DNA of 64,000 bases from Alphaproteobacteria bacterium (GTDB lineage: Bacteria; Pseudomonadota; Alphaproteobacteria; Ferrovibrionales; Ferrovibrionaceae), in contig JAFKFH010000004.1 in NCBI GenBank assembly GCA_017307375.1, positions 372,001 to 436,000 of the forward strand, read 5' to 3'. Below are positions 1 through 10,174 of this stretch, piece by piece. Positions within the stretch are counted from its first letter, which is position 1; the number at the start of each line of letters is the position of its first letter. Made by a program: the position numbers and the translations under genes. The notes under the pieces are model-generated. The model was given only the letters and a program-made list of their open reading frames with translations, searched no databases and was not told the origin of the DNA.

Positions 1-2
1 CC

Positions 3-353
3 TGGGTCTGGACGCTCGCCGGCCCGGGCCACCCGAAGACGATCGAGCAGTCGAACCGCATCGCGCGCGAGCGGCTCGACCAGGAGCGCCAGAAGGAGCA
101 GGCGCGCGTCAACGGCAAGAAGTGGCACGAGCCGCGCCGCGAGCCGGAGGAAGAGCGCCGCCGCAACTGCGCCTATTTCGCCGAGCGCGTCGTGGCCTGG
201 TCGCCCTGCCGCATCAACGGCGCGGACTATCCGTTCTCGACCGAGAACTGCATCGCCATCCTCGCCGATCCCCGCAAGCCGAAGATCTTCAACCAACTGG
301 CGACCTATTTCGCCGGTGACGAGGCTTTTACCGCGCGCTCCGCGACGAACTGA
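3..353 (+). CDS. Phage tail assembly chaperone-like protein (5' end cut by the window)
   Basis: The frame is open from the window edge to a TGA at 351-353 and gives 116 residues. The sequence is charged and resembles the G-type chaperone or pre-tape-measure proteins encoded just before the tape measure gene in siphoviruses. Motifs include WTLAGPGHPKT near the start and WSPCRINGADYPFS in the middle. The next ORF overlaps it in the -1 frame, the usual arrangement of a G/GT pair in which ribosomal frameshifting makes a longer fusion. The family call rests on position and general resemblance. Confidence 0.6.
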   Translation, partial: WVWTLAGPGHPKTIEQSNRIARERLDQERQKEQARVNGKKWHEPRREPEEERRRNCAYFAERVVAWSPCRINGADYPFSTENCIAILADPRKPKIFNQLATYFAGDEAFTARSATN

Positions 354-709
354 TCGTAGCGGCCGAGCACCGCTTCGCGCTGGGGCGCAGAAACAAGGAT
401 GGCCACACCGAGCGGCAGCACCTCGAAGGGTTGCTCGCTCGGGCCAAGACCGAGGCCCGCCGCGAGGAACTCGAGGCCAGGCTGCTCGGTCCCGCCGTGC
501 CGCCTGCCGGCCTCTATCTCTGGGGCTGGTTCAACGAGTTGAGTGATGCGCGCGGGGCCGGCGGTCTCGGCCCCGCGCCGATTTCCTACCCCGATATCCT
601 CGCCTGGTCCCGCCTCACAGGACGCCGCCCGGCGCCCTGGGAGATCGGCGTGATCAAGGCGTTGGACCTCGTCTACCTCACCTGCACCCAGGCGCCGGCC
701 GATGACTGA
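320..709 (+). CDS. Tail assembly T-like protein, probably made by -1 frameshift from the preceding gene
   Basis: This frame opens after a TGA at 317-319 and has no ATG or GTG. The nearest formal start is a TTG at 431, which would discard about 37 residues of plausible coding sequence. The C-terminal part, with GLYLWGWFNEL and PWEIGVIKALD, looks like the T domain of phage tail assembly proteins. The overlap with the upstream gene (320-353) contains a TTTT run at 326-329 where a -1 slip could occur, although no canonical X XXY YYZ heptamer is present. It ends 42 nt before the tape measure gene. I prefer a G-GT-type fusion over independent translation. Confidence 0.55.
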   Translation, partial: RGFYRALRDELIVAAEHRFALGRRNKDGHTERQHLEGLLARAKTEARREELEARLLGPAVPPAGLYLWGWFNELSDARGAGGLGPAPISYPDILAWSRLTGRRPAPWEIGVIKALDLVYLTCTQAPADD

Positions 710-750
710 TCGGCCGGCGTCGCTCCCCTGACAACCGACCGGAGGCACCG

Positions 751-3700
751 ATGGCCACATCCGCTGTCACCGACATCTACACGGTTGTCCTCGAGGTCGA
801 CGCCCGCTCGGGCGCCGCCGTGCTGAAGCAGACCGAAGCGGCGATGGGCAACACGGCGGGCGCCGCCGAGAAGCTCGTGCAGCGGGTCAAGGACCTGACC
901 GCCACGATGGAAGGCAGCAGCGCTGCCGACCGGACCAAGCTGCGCACGATCGAGGGGGTCGACGGCGCGATCACCCGTCTGATTACCAAGACCATGACGC
1001 CCTACGAGCGCTCGTTGCGCGATGTCGAGCGGGCCGAGCAATTGGCAGCCCAGGCCCGCAAGCTCGGCAGCGCCCAGGCCGACGCCGCGGCCGCGGCGGT
1101 CGAGCGTCTGCGGATGCGGACCGACGCCCTCAGCGGCGCGGCGAACGACAATGCCGAGACGATGCGCAAGGCCAGCACCACCATCGCCGGCATGGAGGGG
1201 GCCGCCGCATCGCTTACCGGCCGGCTCGGCGCGCTCGGTACCGCACTGTCGGGCCTGGGCCCGCTGGGCATTGCCCTCGGTGCGACCCTGGCCGCCGCCG
1301 GCGCGGCCGCCGGGCTGATGGTCTCGGCCGGCGAAAAGATCAACGCGTTGGACGGCAAGCTGCGGATCGCCACCGGGTCGGCCCAGGGCGCGGCAGTCGC
1401 GTTCGACGCGATCTACGCGTCGGCGCGGCAGATCGGCCTGCCGATCGAGGCCGGCATCGATCTCTTCGGTCGCATGACGCTCGCGGCCAAGGACCTCGGC
1501 GCGACGCGCTCCGAAGTTCTCAAGCTCACCGATACCATCCAGAAGTTCGCAGTCGCGGGCGGCTCCTCGGCCCAGGAGGCGGCCTCCGGTGCCCAGCAGC
1601 TCGGCCAGGCCCTGGCCTCGGGCGTGCTGCAGGGCGACGAGTTGCGGTCGATCCTCGAGAACATGCCGCTGCTCGCCCGCGCCCTGGCCGATGGTCTCAA
1701 CACCTCGGTGGGCCGGCTCCGCGACATGGGCGCGGCGGGCGAACTGACCTCGCAGCGGGTGTTTCAGGCGATCGTCTCGCAGTCGGCGCAGGCCGACAAG
1801 ATGTTCGGCCAGTTGGGCGACAGCGTCGAACGCGCCCAGGCCCGCATGGGCAACGCCTGGGACGTGCTGCTCGCCCGGCTGAACAAGATCTTCGGGGCCT
1901 CGGAGGCGCTGGCGCGGGTCTACAACAACCTTGCCAAGGGCATGGAGGCGATCACCCCGACGGCAGATACAGACCGGCTGGGCAGGCTGCTGCAGGAGCG
2001 GGACAACCTGCTGTCCCGCCAGGCCAACCGGCGCGGCGACCTCGCCGGCATCCCCGAGGATATCGCGAAGTATCAGCCTACCTTCTCGAATGCGGATACC
2101 GTCCGGGGGGAGGTCGAAGAACGCAAGCGGCTGAAGCAGCTGAACGAGGAAATCTTCGCGCTGGAGATGCAGCGCGAGGCCGACCTCCGGGGCATCCAGG
2201 CCGAGGCGGCGCAGGCCCGCCAGGATGCCTTCAAGCGCCAGTTCGACGCGATGCAGCTGATCGGCCGCAGCCTCGACGAACTCGTAGGCCAGTACCGGCT
2301 GGAAGCCGAGCAGCTGAACCTGTCCGACTATGCGCTGCGCAAGATCGCCGCAACCGAGAAGGGTCGGCTCGACTATCTCAAGGAGAACGGCATCACCACG
2401 CCGGCGGCGCTCGCCGCGTTGCAGATCACCGATCCCGGCCGCGCCGTGGCGCTGACTGCCGGCGCGGAACAGGCCGGGGCAGAGGCCGGCAAGCTGTCGG
2501 ACGCGCAGCGTCGCAAGGATCTCGACGACTACAATCGTTCCCTCGCCGAGGAAATGCGCCTGCTCGCGGCCGCGCCGGCGGCCCGCTACAAGGTCCAGGC
2601 TGCGATCGAGGCCGAGGCGCTGGTCCGGAAGGGCCTGATCAGCAGCGCCGAGCAGGCGGGATACCAGAGCCAGATCGAGGCGAAGCTGCTGGGCCAGGCC
2701 GCCGATGCCGCCAATCAGCAATCGCTCGCCACCCGCGATGCGATCAAGGGCAATCTCGACCTGGTTGCCGCCTGGGCGCAGGGGGCGGGTGCCGCCGAGG
2801 TTGCCGCCGCCAGGATGCAGGCCCACGCGCAGGCGGCCGGCAAGGCCGGCATGAACGAGGCTCGCCTCGCCGTCGAGATCCGCAACAGCAACGCGGCCGC
2901 TGCCGCGGCCGACTTGGCGAAGCGCAATGCCGATCTGGCTGAACAGAACGCCTATCTGGCCAAGCTCGTCGACGCGGAGAAGCACGGCGCCGAGGCCATT
3001 GCCGAGGTCGAACTCGTCGAGCGCAAGCGACTGGCGACGCGGGAGGCCCGGGCCAAGCTGGATGCCGCCACAGATCCCAAGGTGCGTGACGCCCTGGAGC
3101 AGGAGATCAAGGCCACCGAGAAGCTCATCGACAGCAATGCGCGCCTCCAGGCCAGCCGGCAGGCTGCGGCGATGCAGCGCCAGCAGCAGCAGGATCTGAG
3201 CGTGGCGCTCGCCGAGCGCGAGATCGCGATCGAGGTCGACCCGACGAGGCGCGCGGCGATGGAGCAGGCGCTGGCGCTGAAGCAGGCGGAATTGCAGATC
3301 CGCCAGCAGCTGGTTGGTGCCTCGGAGGAGGAAATCCAGAACAGCCTGCGCCTGGCCGAGGCCATCATCAGGACGCAGGCCGAAACCAGGCGCGTCCAGG
3401 AGATCCAGGCCAAGGGCCGCGAATTGTTCGACGACCTCGCGAACATGGTCCAACAGGCCGGGGAGAAGGGCGGCAAGGGTTTCGCCGAAAGTCTGGTGAC
3501 CTGGACCAGGGCCGCGCTCAAGACGTTGGCCAAGGAGATGGTGCTCCGGCCCATCATCCAGCCGATCATGACGCAGTTCGTCGGAGCCCTTCCCCAACTG
3601 TTCGGTATCTCCAGTGGTGGTTCCACCGCAGCCGCCGCCGGAGGCCTGGGCTCGGTCCTGTCTCCGATCAGTGATATCCTCGGCATGGCCAAGAACTTCG

Positions 3701-6700
3701 TCGGGGACACCTTCAGCGGCGTCTCCTCGTGGATCAACGGCATCGGCTCGTCGCTTGGTTTTGCTTCGACCTACGCCACGCCGATGGCGGCCAGCGCGGC
3801 GCTCGGCGTCGCCGGCATTCCTGGAGGCGTCTCCGGGACGATGATGGGCACGGCGACCAATGTCGGCGGCGTGTTCGGATCCACCACGCTCTCCGGCCTC
3901 CTGGGGGGCGTCGGTGCCGGCTTTGGCGTCGGGAGCCTGCTGAACGGGCTGCTCGGCGGCTCGCAGGTCGGCGGCATGATCGGCTCCGGCGTCGGATCAC
4001 TCGGCGGCGCGCTTGCCGGAACGTTCTTGTTCCCCGGTGTCGGCACGTTGCTCGGCGGCATTCTCGGAGGCGGCGCGGGCGGCGTCATCGGCGGCCTGTT
4101 CGGCAAGGACAAGCAGACGCCCCGCGGCTATGCCGGCGGCGAGATCGGCAGCAACAATCGGTTCTCGGCAAGCGGCGTGCATCAGGCAGGCCTGGACGGT
4201 TACGACAATTCCGCCGATCGCCAGCAGATGGCCCAGTTCGCCCAGACCATGAACGCGACGATGGATCGTTACCGGCTGAACTTTTCGACCGGGCGGGATG
4301 CGATCAACGCCAACGGCGCAACCAATGGCCTGCTGACCATCGGCACCATGTACGGCGGCGCCAAGGACGCTGCCGATCTCTTCATGCGCTGGTTCACTAC
4401 GCCGAAGGGCAAGGCGGCAGGTGCAGGCACGACGACCGAGGCCGACTGGATGCGGGCCTCCGGCTATACCCGCAACTCTACCTATGACCGCGACACAGGC
4501 TGGACCAGCGACCTCCGCGATGCCGCGGGCAACCAAGTCACCCAGGAGGCCTGGAACAGCGATTACGAGAAATGGCGCAGCACGCAGACGACCGGTGGCG
4601 CCACCGGATCGTTGTTCAAGAGCGACGATGCCTATGTCCAGAAGGCGCTGGACCGGATGGCCAACGGTGACGCCAAGGTCACCGGCGCCGAGGACGTCCA
4701 GAAGTTCCTGGATCTCGCTGGCGGCTTCAAGGATGCTGCCGATCGCGCCGCGGCGGGCCTCAACACCCTGAAGCGCCAGACCCTCGAATGGGATATTGCG
4801 GCGCGCGACGCCGGTCGCGCCCTGGCCCAGCAGGTAAAAGACTATCTCGACGCCGCCCGCAGCCTCTATGGCGAGGGCTCCACCGAGATCAATCAGGCCG
4901 CCACCGCGCAGCGCCAGAACATCTACGCGCTGATGAACCTGGACCCGGCCGGCAATGCGATCGATCCCAACGCGCCGAGCGACATGCTGACCGGTCGCAA
5001 TGCCGACCTGGCCCAGGCCAAAGCCCAGATCGCGCAGTACAAAGATGCCCTGATCGCGACCGGCCTCACGGCCGAGCAGGCGGCGACGGTGGTCGAGCGC
5101 GGCATGGCGGCGACATCAGCCGCGATCAACGCTCGCTGGGACGAGATCGATCGTCGGTCGAATGCCGCGCTCAACCAGCGGCAGGGCAATGCCGCCATCA
5201 TCGCGTATGGCGCAAAGAGCGGCTACACGGCCGACCAGCTTGCAATCGACGCCCAGGCCGAGCAGCAGCGCCAGGAACTGTACGACGCGAAGGCGGCCGG
5301 CAAGAGCCCGGCTGAAATCGCCCGTATGGAGACTGCCCAGGCAACCGAGCGCGCGGCCCTGGCCGAGCAGCAGCTTGAGCAGGCCCGCCGCGCCACCGAA
5401 TCCATGACCGATCGCCAGAACGCCGCCCTGGTCACGCTCGGCCGCGCCAGCGAGGCGGACGCGCAGCGGTCGAGCATGCAAGCCCGGCACCGACAGGAGC
5501 TATGGGACGCCGAGCACCAAGGGCGCGACAAGGACTCGATCAAGATGCTGCTGCACACTCAGCAGCTTGAGGATGAGGCGCTGGCCTATCAGCAGGCGGT
5601 GCAGGCCGCACAGCAGGCAGCCCAGGCAGCGGGGGCGTTCAACGCGTCCCTGACGTCCGTCGCCGTCGCCCGTGCCCAGTCGCCGTTCGCTGCCGCAGAG
5701 AAGGCCCTGGACAAGGCCAAGGAAAACTTGGCCGACGCGCAGAACGGCGTCTCGGAGATCATCAACAAAATGGTGTCGGGCTGGACCCAGGCGGCGGATA
5801 GCCTGAAATCGGCGCGCGATCAGATCATGGTCGGCGACCTGTCGCCGCGCGACCTCGCCCAGCGGATGGAGGTTGCGCGCGGGCTCTACGAGACATCCAA
5901 GGCCAATGCCCTCACCGACCCTGAGGAGGCTCAGAAACTCGGCCAGCTCGGTCAGCAGTATCTTCAAGCGGCAAAGGCATACTTCGGGCCGAACGTCGAG
6001 TACGCCCGAATATTCGACGAGGTGACCGGAACGCTCGCGAGCACCGAGACGGCGGCCCAGCAACAGGCCCGTATCGCGCAGAACCAGCTGGACAAGTTGC
6101 GCGAAATCTCGGGCAAAGCCACCTCGATTGACGAAGCAATGGCGAAGCTTGTAGCAGCCCAGGCCGCGAAGGACGCCGCGGAGACGGGTAAAACCACCGC
6201 CGAGGCAGGAATGAACACAGGCCTCCTCGGGCAGTTCAATACGTTGGCCGGTCAGTATTCTGCCTACATGGCAACGGAGACGCCGAATGTCGGGGCAAAG
6301 CTCGCCAGCGAAAATGCGGAGGCTGCATTCGGCGGCGCCCGGGACGCGATCCTGAATGCGATCACCGATTGGAAGATCCTGAACCAGATCGGCGAGCGCT
6401 ATTACAATCACGTCGTCGGCGGGGTGGCCGATGTTATCCGCGTAAAGGTGCTGCAACTCGGTGGTACCCCGTCCTTCGAGACGGGTGGCTACCATTGGGG
6501 CGGCCTCCGCCTCGTCGGCGAGCGCGGACCGGAGCTCGAGGTTACCGGGCCGGCGCGCTACTGGTCGGCGGCGGAGACCCGCGCCCTGCTTGCTCCCAAC
6601 GCCGGCGGCCTGGATTACGCCGGCATGCCTTCTTGGGCCACGTCCGACGTTCGAAGTGTCATTGCCGGGGGCGGTCGCTTCGATCTGCCGGCGATGCCGC

Positions 6701-6912
6701 GAACCGCCGCCAATGATCGCGAGGCGACAGCCGAACTCATCGCCGAGCTTAAGGCGCTGAGGAAGGAGGTGGCTGAGCTGAAGGGCGCGGCTGAGGCGGG
6801 CAACCGGATCGCAGTGGGCGCGGCCGAGGCTAACATCGAGGGGCTTGCGGTGACGGCCCGTGAGCAGCGGCAGACGGCGACCGCGGTCAAGCGGGCGAGC
6901 GTTTATCGCTGA
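751..6912 (+). CDS. Phage tail tape measure protein
   Basis: The product has 2053 residues. It sets tail length and is later ejected during DNA entry. Residues about 195-385 match the tape-measure N-terminal domain. Long Ala/Gln/Glu-rich helical stretches with coiled-coil character follow. A Gly-rich hydrophobic segment lies at about 1043-1117, and near residue 1908 there is the GGYHWGGLRLVGERGPE motif typical of tape-measure C termini. At the roughly 0.15 nm per residue known for siphophages, a tail near 300 nm would be expected. The GC-rich codon bias leaves long open frames on the opposite strand; I regard those as shadows. Confidence 0.95.
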   Translation: MATSAVTDIYTVVLEVDARSGAAVLKQTEAAMGNTAGAAEKLVQRVKDLTATMEGSSAADRTKLRTIEGVDGAITRLITKTMTPYERSLRDVERAEQLAAQARKLGSAQADAAAAAVERLRMRTDALSGAANDNAETMRKASTTIAGMEGAAASLTGRLGALGTALSGLGPLGIALGATLAAAGAAAGLMVSAGEKINALDGKLRIATGSAQGAAVAFDAIYASARQIGLPIEAGIDLFGRMTLAAKDLGATRSEVLKLTDTIQKFAVAGGSSAQEAASGAQQLGQALASGVLQGDELRSILENMPLLARALADGLNTSVGRLRDMGAAGELTSQRVFQAIVSQSAQADKMFGQLGDSVERAQARMGNAWDVLLARLNKIFGASEALARVYNNLAKGMEAITPTADTDRLGRLLQERDNLLSRQANRRGDLAGIPEDIAKYQPTFSNADTVRGEVEERKRLKQLNEEIFALEMQREADLRGIQAEAAQARQDAFKRQFDAMQLIGRSLDELVGQYRLEAEQLNLSDYALRKIAATEKGRLDYLKENGITTPAALAALQITDPGRAVALTAGAEQAGAEAGKLSDAQRRKDLDDYNRSLAEEMRLLAAAPAARYKVQAAIEAEALVRKGLISSAEQAGYQSQIEAKLLGQAADAANQQSLATRDAIKGNLDLVAAWAQGAGAAEVAAARMQAHAQAAGKAGMNEARLAVEIRNSNAAAAAADLAKRNADLAEQNAYLAKLVDAEKHGAEAIAEVELVERKRLATREARAKLDAATDPKVRDALEQEIKATEKLIDSNARLQASRQAAAMQRQQQQDLSVALAEREIAIEVDPTRRAAMEQALALKQAELQIRQQLVGASEEEIQNSLRLAEAIIRTQAETRRVQEIQAKGRELFDDLANMVQQAGEKGGKGFAESLVTWTRAALKTLAKEMVLRPIIQPIMTQFVGALPQLFGISSGGSTAAAAGGLGSVLSPISDILGMAKNFVGDTFSGVSSWINGIGSSLGFASTYATPMAASAALGVAGIPGGVSGTMMGTATNVGGVFGSTTLSGLLGGVGAGFGVGSLLNGLLGGSQVGGMIGSGVGSLGGALAGTFLFPGVGTLLGGILGGGAGGVIGGLFGKDKQTPRGYAGGEIGSNNRFSASGVHQAGLDGYDNSADRQQMAQFAQTMNATMDRYRLNFSTGRDAINANGATNGLLTIGTMYGGAKDAADLFMRWFTTPKGKAAGAGTTTEADWMRASGYTRNSTYDRDTGWTSDLRDAAGNQVTQEAWNSDYEKWRSTQTTGGATGSLFKSDDAYVQKALDRMANGDAKVTGAEDVQKFLDLAGGFKDAADRAAAGLNTLKRQTLEWDIAARDAGRALAQQVKDYLDAARSLYGEGSTEINQAATAQRQNIYALMNLDPAGNAIDPNAPSDMLTGRNADLAQAKAQIAQYKDALIATGLTAEQAATVVERGMAATSAAINARWDEIDRRSNAALNQRQGNAAIIAYGAKSGYTADQLAIDAQAEQQRQELYDAKAAGKSPAEIARMETAQATERAALAEQQLEQARRATESMTDRQNAALVTLGRASEADAQRSSMQARHRQELWDAEHQGRDKDSIKMLLHTQQLEDEALAYQQAVQAAQQAAQAAGAFNASLTSVAVARAQSPFAAAEKALDKAKENLADAQNGVSEIINKMVSGWTQAADSLKSARDQIMVGDLSPRDLAQRMEVARGLYETSKANALTDPEEAQKLGQLGQQYLQAAKAYFGPNVEYARIFDEVTGTLASTETAAQQQARIAQNQLDKLREISGKATSIDEAMAKLVAAQAAKDAAETGKTTAEAGMNTGLLGQFNTLAGQYSAYMATETPNVGAKLASENAEAAFGGARDAILNAITDWKILNQIGERYYNHVVGGVADVIRVKVLQLGGTPSFETGGYHWGGLRLVGERGPELEVTGPARYWSAAETRALLAPNAGGLDYAGMPSWATSDVRSVIAGGGRFDLPAMPRTAANDREATAELIAELKALRKEVAELKGAAEAGNRIAVGAAEANIEGLAVTAREQRQTATAVKRASVYR

Positions 6913-6915
6913 CGT

Positions 6916-7290
6916 TCACCTCGACAGCTTGGAACCAGGTTGGATGAGGAACTGGGTCCACGAATTATTCGCGGGCGTCATGTAAAACATCATGTTAGCG
7001 GACGTGGCGCAGGCCGTGTTGAAGGCGGCTACCGATCCCGCCCTTGTCGCGCCGAACCAACGTCCCTCGGCTGTCGACAGCATCGTTACCGTTTCCTTTA
7101 TCAGGTCATCGTAATACGTGATGCAGCCGACCGGAGTGTAGCTCACCCAGCCGTCTCCGGTCGCCCGCGCCTCGCGCGACGGTCCGGTATAGGGCGCCTG
7201 CATCACGACATCGGGCGGGATCGGCACACCCTCGGCCGCAGCCCCGGTCGCCACGATCGCCGCAATCGCTGCCACCATCATTGCCCGCAT
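6916..7290 (-). CDS. Small secreted protein, possible moron in the tail module
   Basis: This gene runs against the tail operon. I start it at the ATG at 7290 because GGAGG stands five bases upstream; earlier in-frame starts lack such a site. The 124-residue product opens with a Sec-type signal peptide (MRAMMVAAIAAIVATGAAA). The mature part contains two Cys, in CITYY and NTACATS, and no domain I recognise. An isolated, oppositely oriented gene with its own start signal inside a structural operon is the usual look of a moron expressed in the lysogen. Its function is unknown. Confidence 0.65.
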   Translation of the reverse strand: MRAMMVAAIAAIVATGAAAEGVPIPPDVVMQAPYTGPSREARATGDGWVSYTPVGCITYYDDLIKETVTMLSTAEGRWFGATRAGSVAAFNTACATSANMMFYMTPANNSWTQFLIQPGSKLSR

Positions 7291-7383
7291 AACTGCCTCC
7301 ATTTCGAGGGGCGTCAGACCAGCACGACATGGCACGGCGGTCAAGCTCTACAACTATAGGCTGTTAACACACGGGTTGCGCGC

Positions 7384-9024
7384 ATGGCCAGCATCTACCT
7401 TGTCGAGATCATCTACCTCGATCCGGTGACGGTTACAGCAGAGCCGATCTACGCGTGTACCGGCACCGGTTTCGCCGCTCCGGACGCGCCGATGTTCTAC
7501 GCCCCTTCGGTCATACAGGCGGCGGATCTGGATCGTACGATATGGTCCGACGATCGAGCATTCGGTACCGGGAAAATGTCGTTGGGCGACATCGTCCTGT
7601 CGGCTCTTCCGCTCAATCCGGGCGACCCACCGCCTTATGACGTCCTGCAGGCGCACGGCTGTTCGGTTTATGGGATCGACGCCAGGCTGCTTGTTGTCGA
7701 CGAGGACGGCGCCTATGCCGATGCTGCGGTGATCTATGCCGGTCCGTTGGAAACGTTCGAGTTTTCAGGCGACGGCACCCGCGTTACCTTTCGCTGGCGC
7801 GATGCTGTTGCGTCCCTTGTCGACAAAACCGCGCAGCTGACCCAGTACCTCGGAAACAACGCGCTGCCTTCCGGCGTCGAAGGTGTGACCGACCTGAAGG
7901 ACAAGTGGAAGCCAAGACCGTTCGGCTATGTCCAGAACGTCGCCGTGCCCTGCGTAAACACCAGTCTGCCGGTTTTCCAGTTTGCCGACAGCGCCGATGC
8001 TCTGCCTCCAACCTCCGACGCCCGCGTCCGCCTGATGATCAGGGGCGCGGTGATGACGCCCGGGGTTGCCCGGGCATCTCTTGCCGCATTGCTGGCAAAC
8101 TCGGCCTCGTCCGGCACTTGGGACTACTACATTGGCGCCGAGGGCGCCTTCGCGCGGCCCGCATTCGCCCAGGCCGACGATGGCGCGGTGACGATGGATA
8201 TCGTCGAAGGAGCCAATTCCGCCGCTCGCACCGCCGCCCAAATCTGGAAGCGGATGCTGGTGTCGTGGGGTGTCTTGTCGGGCGATATCTCGTCGGCCGA
8301 CATCACGGCCCTGGATGCCGCGTTCCCGGCCGAGGCCGGCCTGTGGTTGGGCGTCGAGGAGGTCAAGCGCCGCGACGCCGTCGACCAGATCACGACATCG
8401 GCCACAGCGATTACCTGGCGCAGCTCCGGCATCTGGCGCATTCGGCAGGTTACGGCCCCGAGCGGATCGCCCGTCGCGACGTTTAGGGATTTCGGGGGCG
8501 GCGGAGTCACTACGGCGACGGATATTCCTATCGTTAGCCTCGAAATCATCGCCCCGGACGCCGATAGCGGCGCCCCGACGCAGCAGGTCAAAATCGAGTA
8601 CGCTAAAAACTGGACTGTGCAGAACCGCGACCAGGTCTATGGCGCCACGGGGATGGATCTGGCGCGCATGGCGTTTCTCGAAAAAGAATGGCGCACTGCA
8701 TCGACCCCCGTCGACACAGCCGTAACCGATACCTACGGCAATGCTCGCAAGATCACGATCCAGTCGCTGATCTACGACGCGACGGCCGCAGCGAACCTCG
8801 CTGCCAGCATTCAGGCGTTGCTTGGGAAAACAGGGGCCGCGAAGCGGTCTTGGCTGCGCGTGACCTGCGCCCTGAACCATCCAGCCGTGCCGCTGATCCA
8901 GGAATTATCCTTGGTTCGCATCGTGTTCCCTCGTTACGGGCTCGACGCCGGCCGGCTCTTCCGCGCCTGCCGAATCGCCTACGACGCCGCAGCGAACGTA
9001 GCAACTTTCACCGTGTGGGGCTGA
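7384..9024 (+). CDS. Phage tail protein (tail tip or hub, family not recognised)
   Basis: The product has 546 residues and no signal peptide. It is beta-rich by eye and sits directly after the tape measure gene, separated only by the antisense moron. The next gene begins two bases after its stop, so it heads a tight operon. Siphovirus genes here normally build the distal tail and hub complex, so this is probably a tip component. I see no catalytic motif. The assignment is from position only. Confidence 0.65.
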   Translation: MASIYLVEIIYLDPVTVTAEPIYACTGTGFAAPDAPMFYAPSVIQAADLDRTIWSDDRAFGTGKMSLGDIVLSALPLNPGDPPPYDVLQAHGCSVYGIDARLLVVDEDGAYADAAVIYAGPLETFEFSGDGTRVTFRWRDAVASLVDKTAQLTQYLGNNALPSGVEGVTDLKDKWKPRPFGYVQNVAVPCVNTSLPVFQFADSADALPPTSDARVRLMIRGAVMTPGVARASLAALLANSASSGTWDYYIGAEGAFARPAFAQADDGAVTMDIVEGANSAARTAAQIWKRMLVSWGVLSGDISSADITALDAAFPAEAGLWLGVEEVKRRDAVDQITTSATAITWRSSGIWRIRQVTAPSGSPVATFRDFGGGGVTTATDIPIVSLEIIAPDADSGAPTQQVKIEYAKNWTVQNRDQVYGATGMDLARMAFLEKEWRTASTPVDTAVTDTYGNARKITIQSLIYDATAAANLAASIQALLGKTGAAKRSWLRVTCALNHPAVPLIQELSLVRIVFPRYGLDAGRLFRACRIAYDAAANVATFTVWG

Positions 9025-9025
9025 G

Positions 9026-10174
9026 ATGGGATTTGCGGACTCGGTCAATTGCGTCGTTGGATTTCCCCGATGGACCGATCGGATTACGTGGAGCGGCCCC
9101 GGCGTCGCGTCGTATCCTGCATCGAACGTTTCCGTCTATCCGCTGTCGCAGGTCTGGCGATCGACAGGGCTCGGCGCCGATGCCCTGATGGTAGTCGGCT
9201 CGTTCGATCGCGACCGCGGTGTCCGGCTCGTTGGCGTCTGCAACCACAACCTGACCCTGCAGGCGATGATGCGCGTCCGGCTCTACGAGCGTGCGCCGGT
9301 CGCGTGGACGGTCAACACCACGACGGACGTCATCACCGCCACCGGCCACGCGCTGGTCAACGGCAACAGCTGCATCGTCTACACCGGCTATGGCGGCAGC
9401 GATGCGCTGCCCACCAGCACGCCGCAAATCGTGCGCGGGACGGTTTATTACGTGGGGTCAGTCTCAGGGTCGACGTTCAAACTCTACACGACGCAGGCCA
9501 GTGCACTGGCTGGCACGGGCGCCATCGACTTCTCAACGACTGGCACCGGCACGCACCGCATCATCGGCCCGATCCTGTACGACAGCGATTTTATCGAGGT
9601 CTGGCCGCCAGTGTTCCCAGCCGCTGAGTACTCGGGCAGCCCGGAATGGGAAGAAAACAACTGGTGGGATGGCAAGTACACGACGGAACAGCTAGCCGAC
9701 ACCGCCTGGCACAGGCCCGTGTTGCTCGACCGGATCTATCTGGCTCGCGCGATGACCGTCGAGTTCCTAGACCCGGACAACCCCGCTGGCTACGTACAGG
9801 CGGGCGTTGTCGAGGTTGCGCAAGGGACGCAGCTGTCTGTCAACTTTTCCTATGGTGCCGAACTGGGTTTTCGCTTTCGCTCGGTCGAGGTCGAGGCATT
9901 CGGGGGAACGAAGTCATTCCTGAGGAAGAACAAGCCGCGCCGTTTCACGGCGCAGGTCGAAAACCTGCCAGATGGTGAGAGCCTAGCGCTGATCTACGAG
10001 TTACAGCGTCAGCTCGACGTCGACGTTCCATTCCTCTGGGTCGAGAACCCGGCAGAACCCCAGCAGTGGCTTCGGAAGTCGTTCCCCGTCCGGAACAGGC
10101 TCGATAGCACTGGGATCCGATACACCAGCTATGCGAGCAACACGATTTTGCTAAGCCTTGAGGAGGTCCTTTAG
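9026..10174 (+). CDS. Phage tail tip-associated protein, function unknown
   Basis: The 382-residue product is rich in Thr, Ser and Gly. Residues about 95-175 are repeat-like and beta-prone, resembling short receptor-binding or carbohydrate-binding modules. It starts two bases after the previous stop and its own stop shares a base with the next GTG start, so translation is probably coupled. Distal tail function is inferred from the context between a tip protein and a fibre protein. Confidence 0.6.
   Translation: MGFADSVNCVVGFPRWTDRITWSGPGVASYPASNVSVYPLSQVWRSTGLGADALMVVGSFDRDRGVRLVGVCNHNLTLQAMMRVRLYERAPVAWTVNTTTDVITATGHALVNGNSCIVYTGYGGSDALPTSTPQIVRGTVYYVGSVSGSTFKLYTTQASALAGTGAIDFSTTGTGTHRIIGPILYDSDFIEVWPPVFPAAEYSGSPEWEENNWWDGKYTTEQLADTAWHRPVLLDRIYLARAMTVEFLDPDNPAGYVQAGVVEVAQGTQLSVNFSYGAELGFRFRSVEVEAFGGTKSFLRKNKPRRFTAQVENLPDGESLALIYELQRQLDVDVPFLWVENPAEPQQWLRKSFPVRNRLDSTGIRYTSYASNTILLSLEEVL

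Noticed and set aside
673-3597. A 974-codon open frame antisense to the tape measure gene
   Set aside because: High G+C with strong third-position bias keeps antisense frames open. The sense frame has a clear tape-measure domain, and the antisense product has no recognisable domain or ribosome site.
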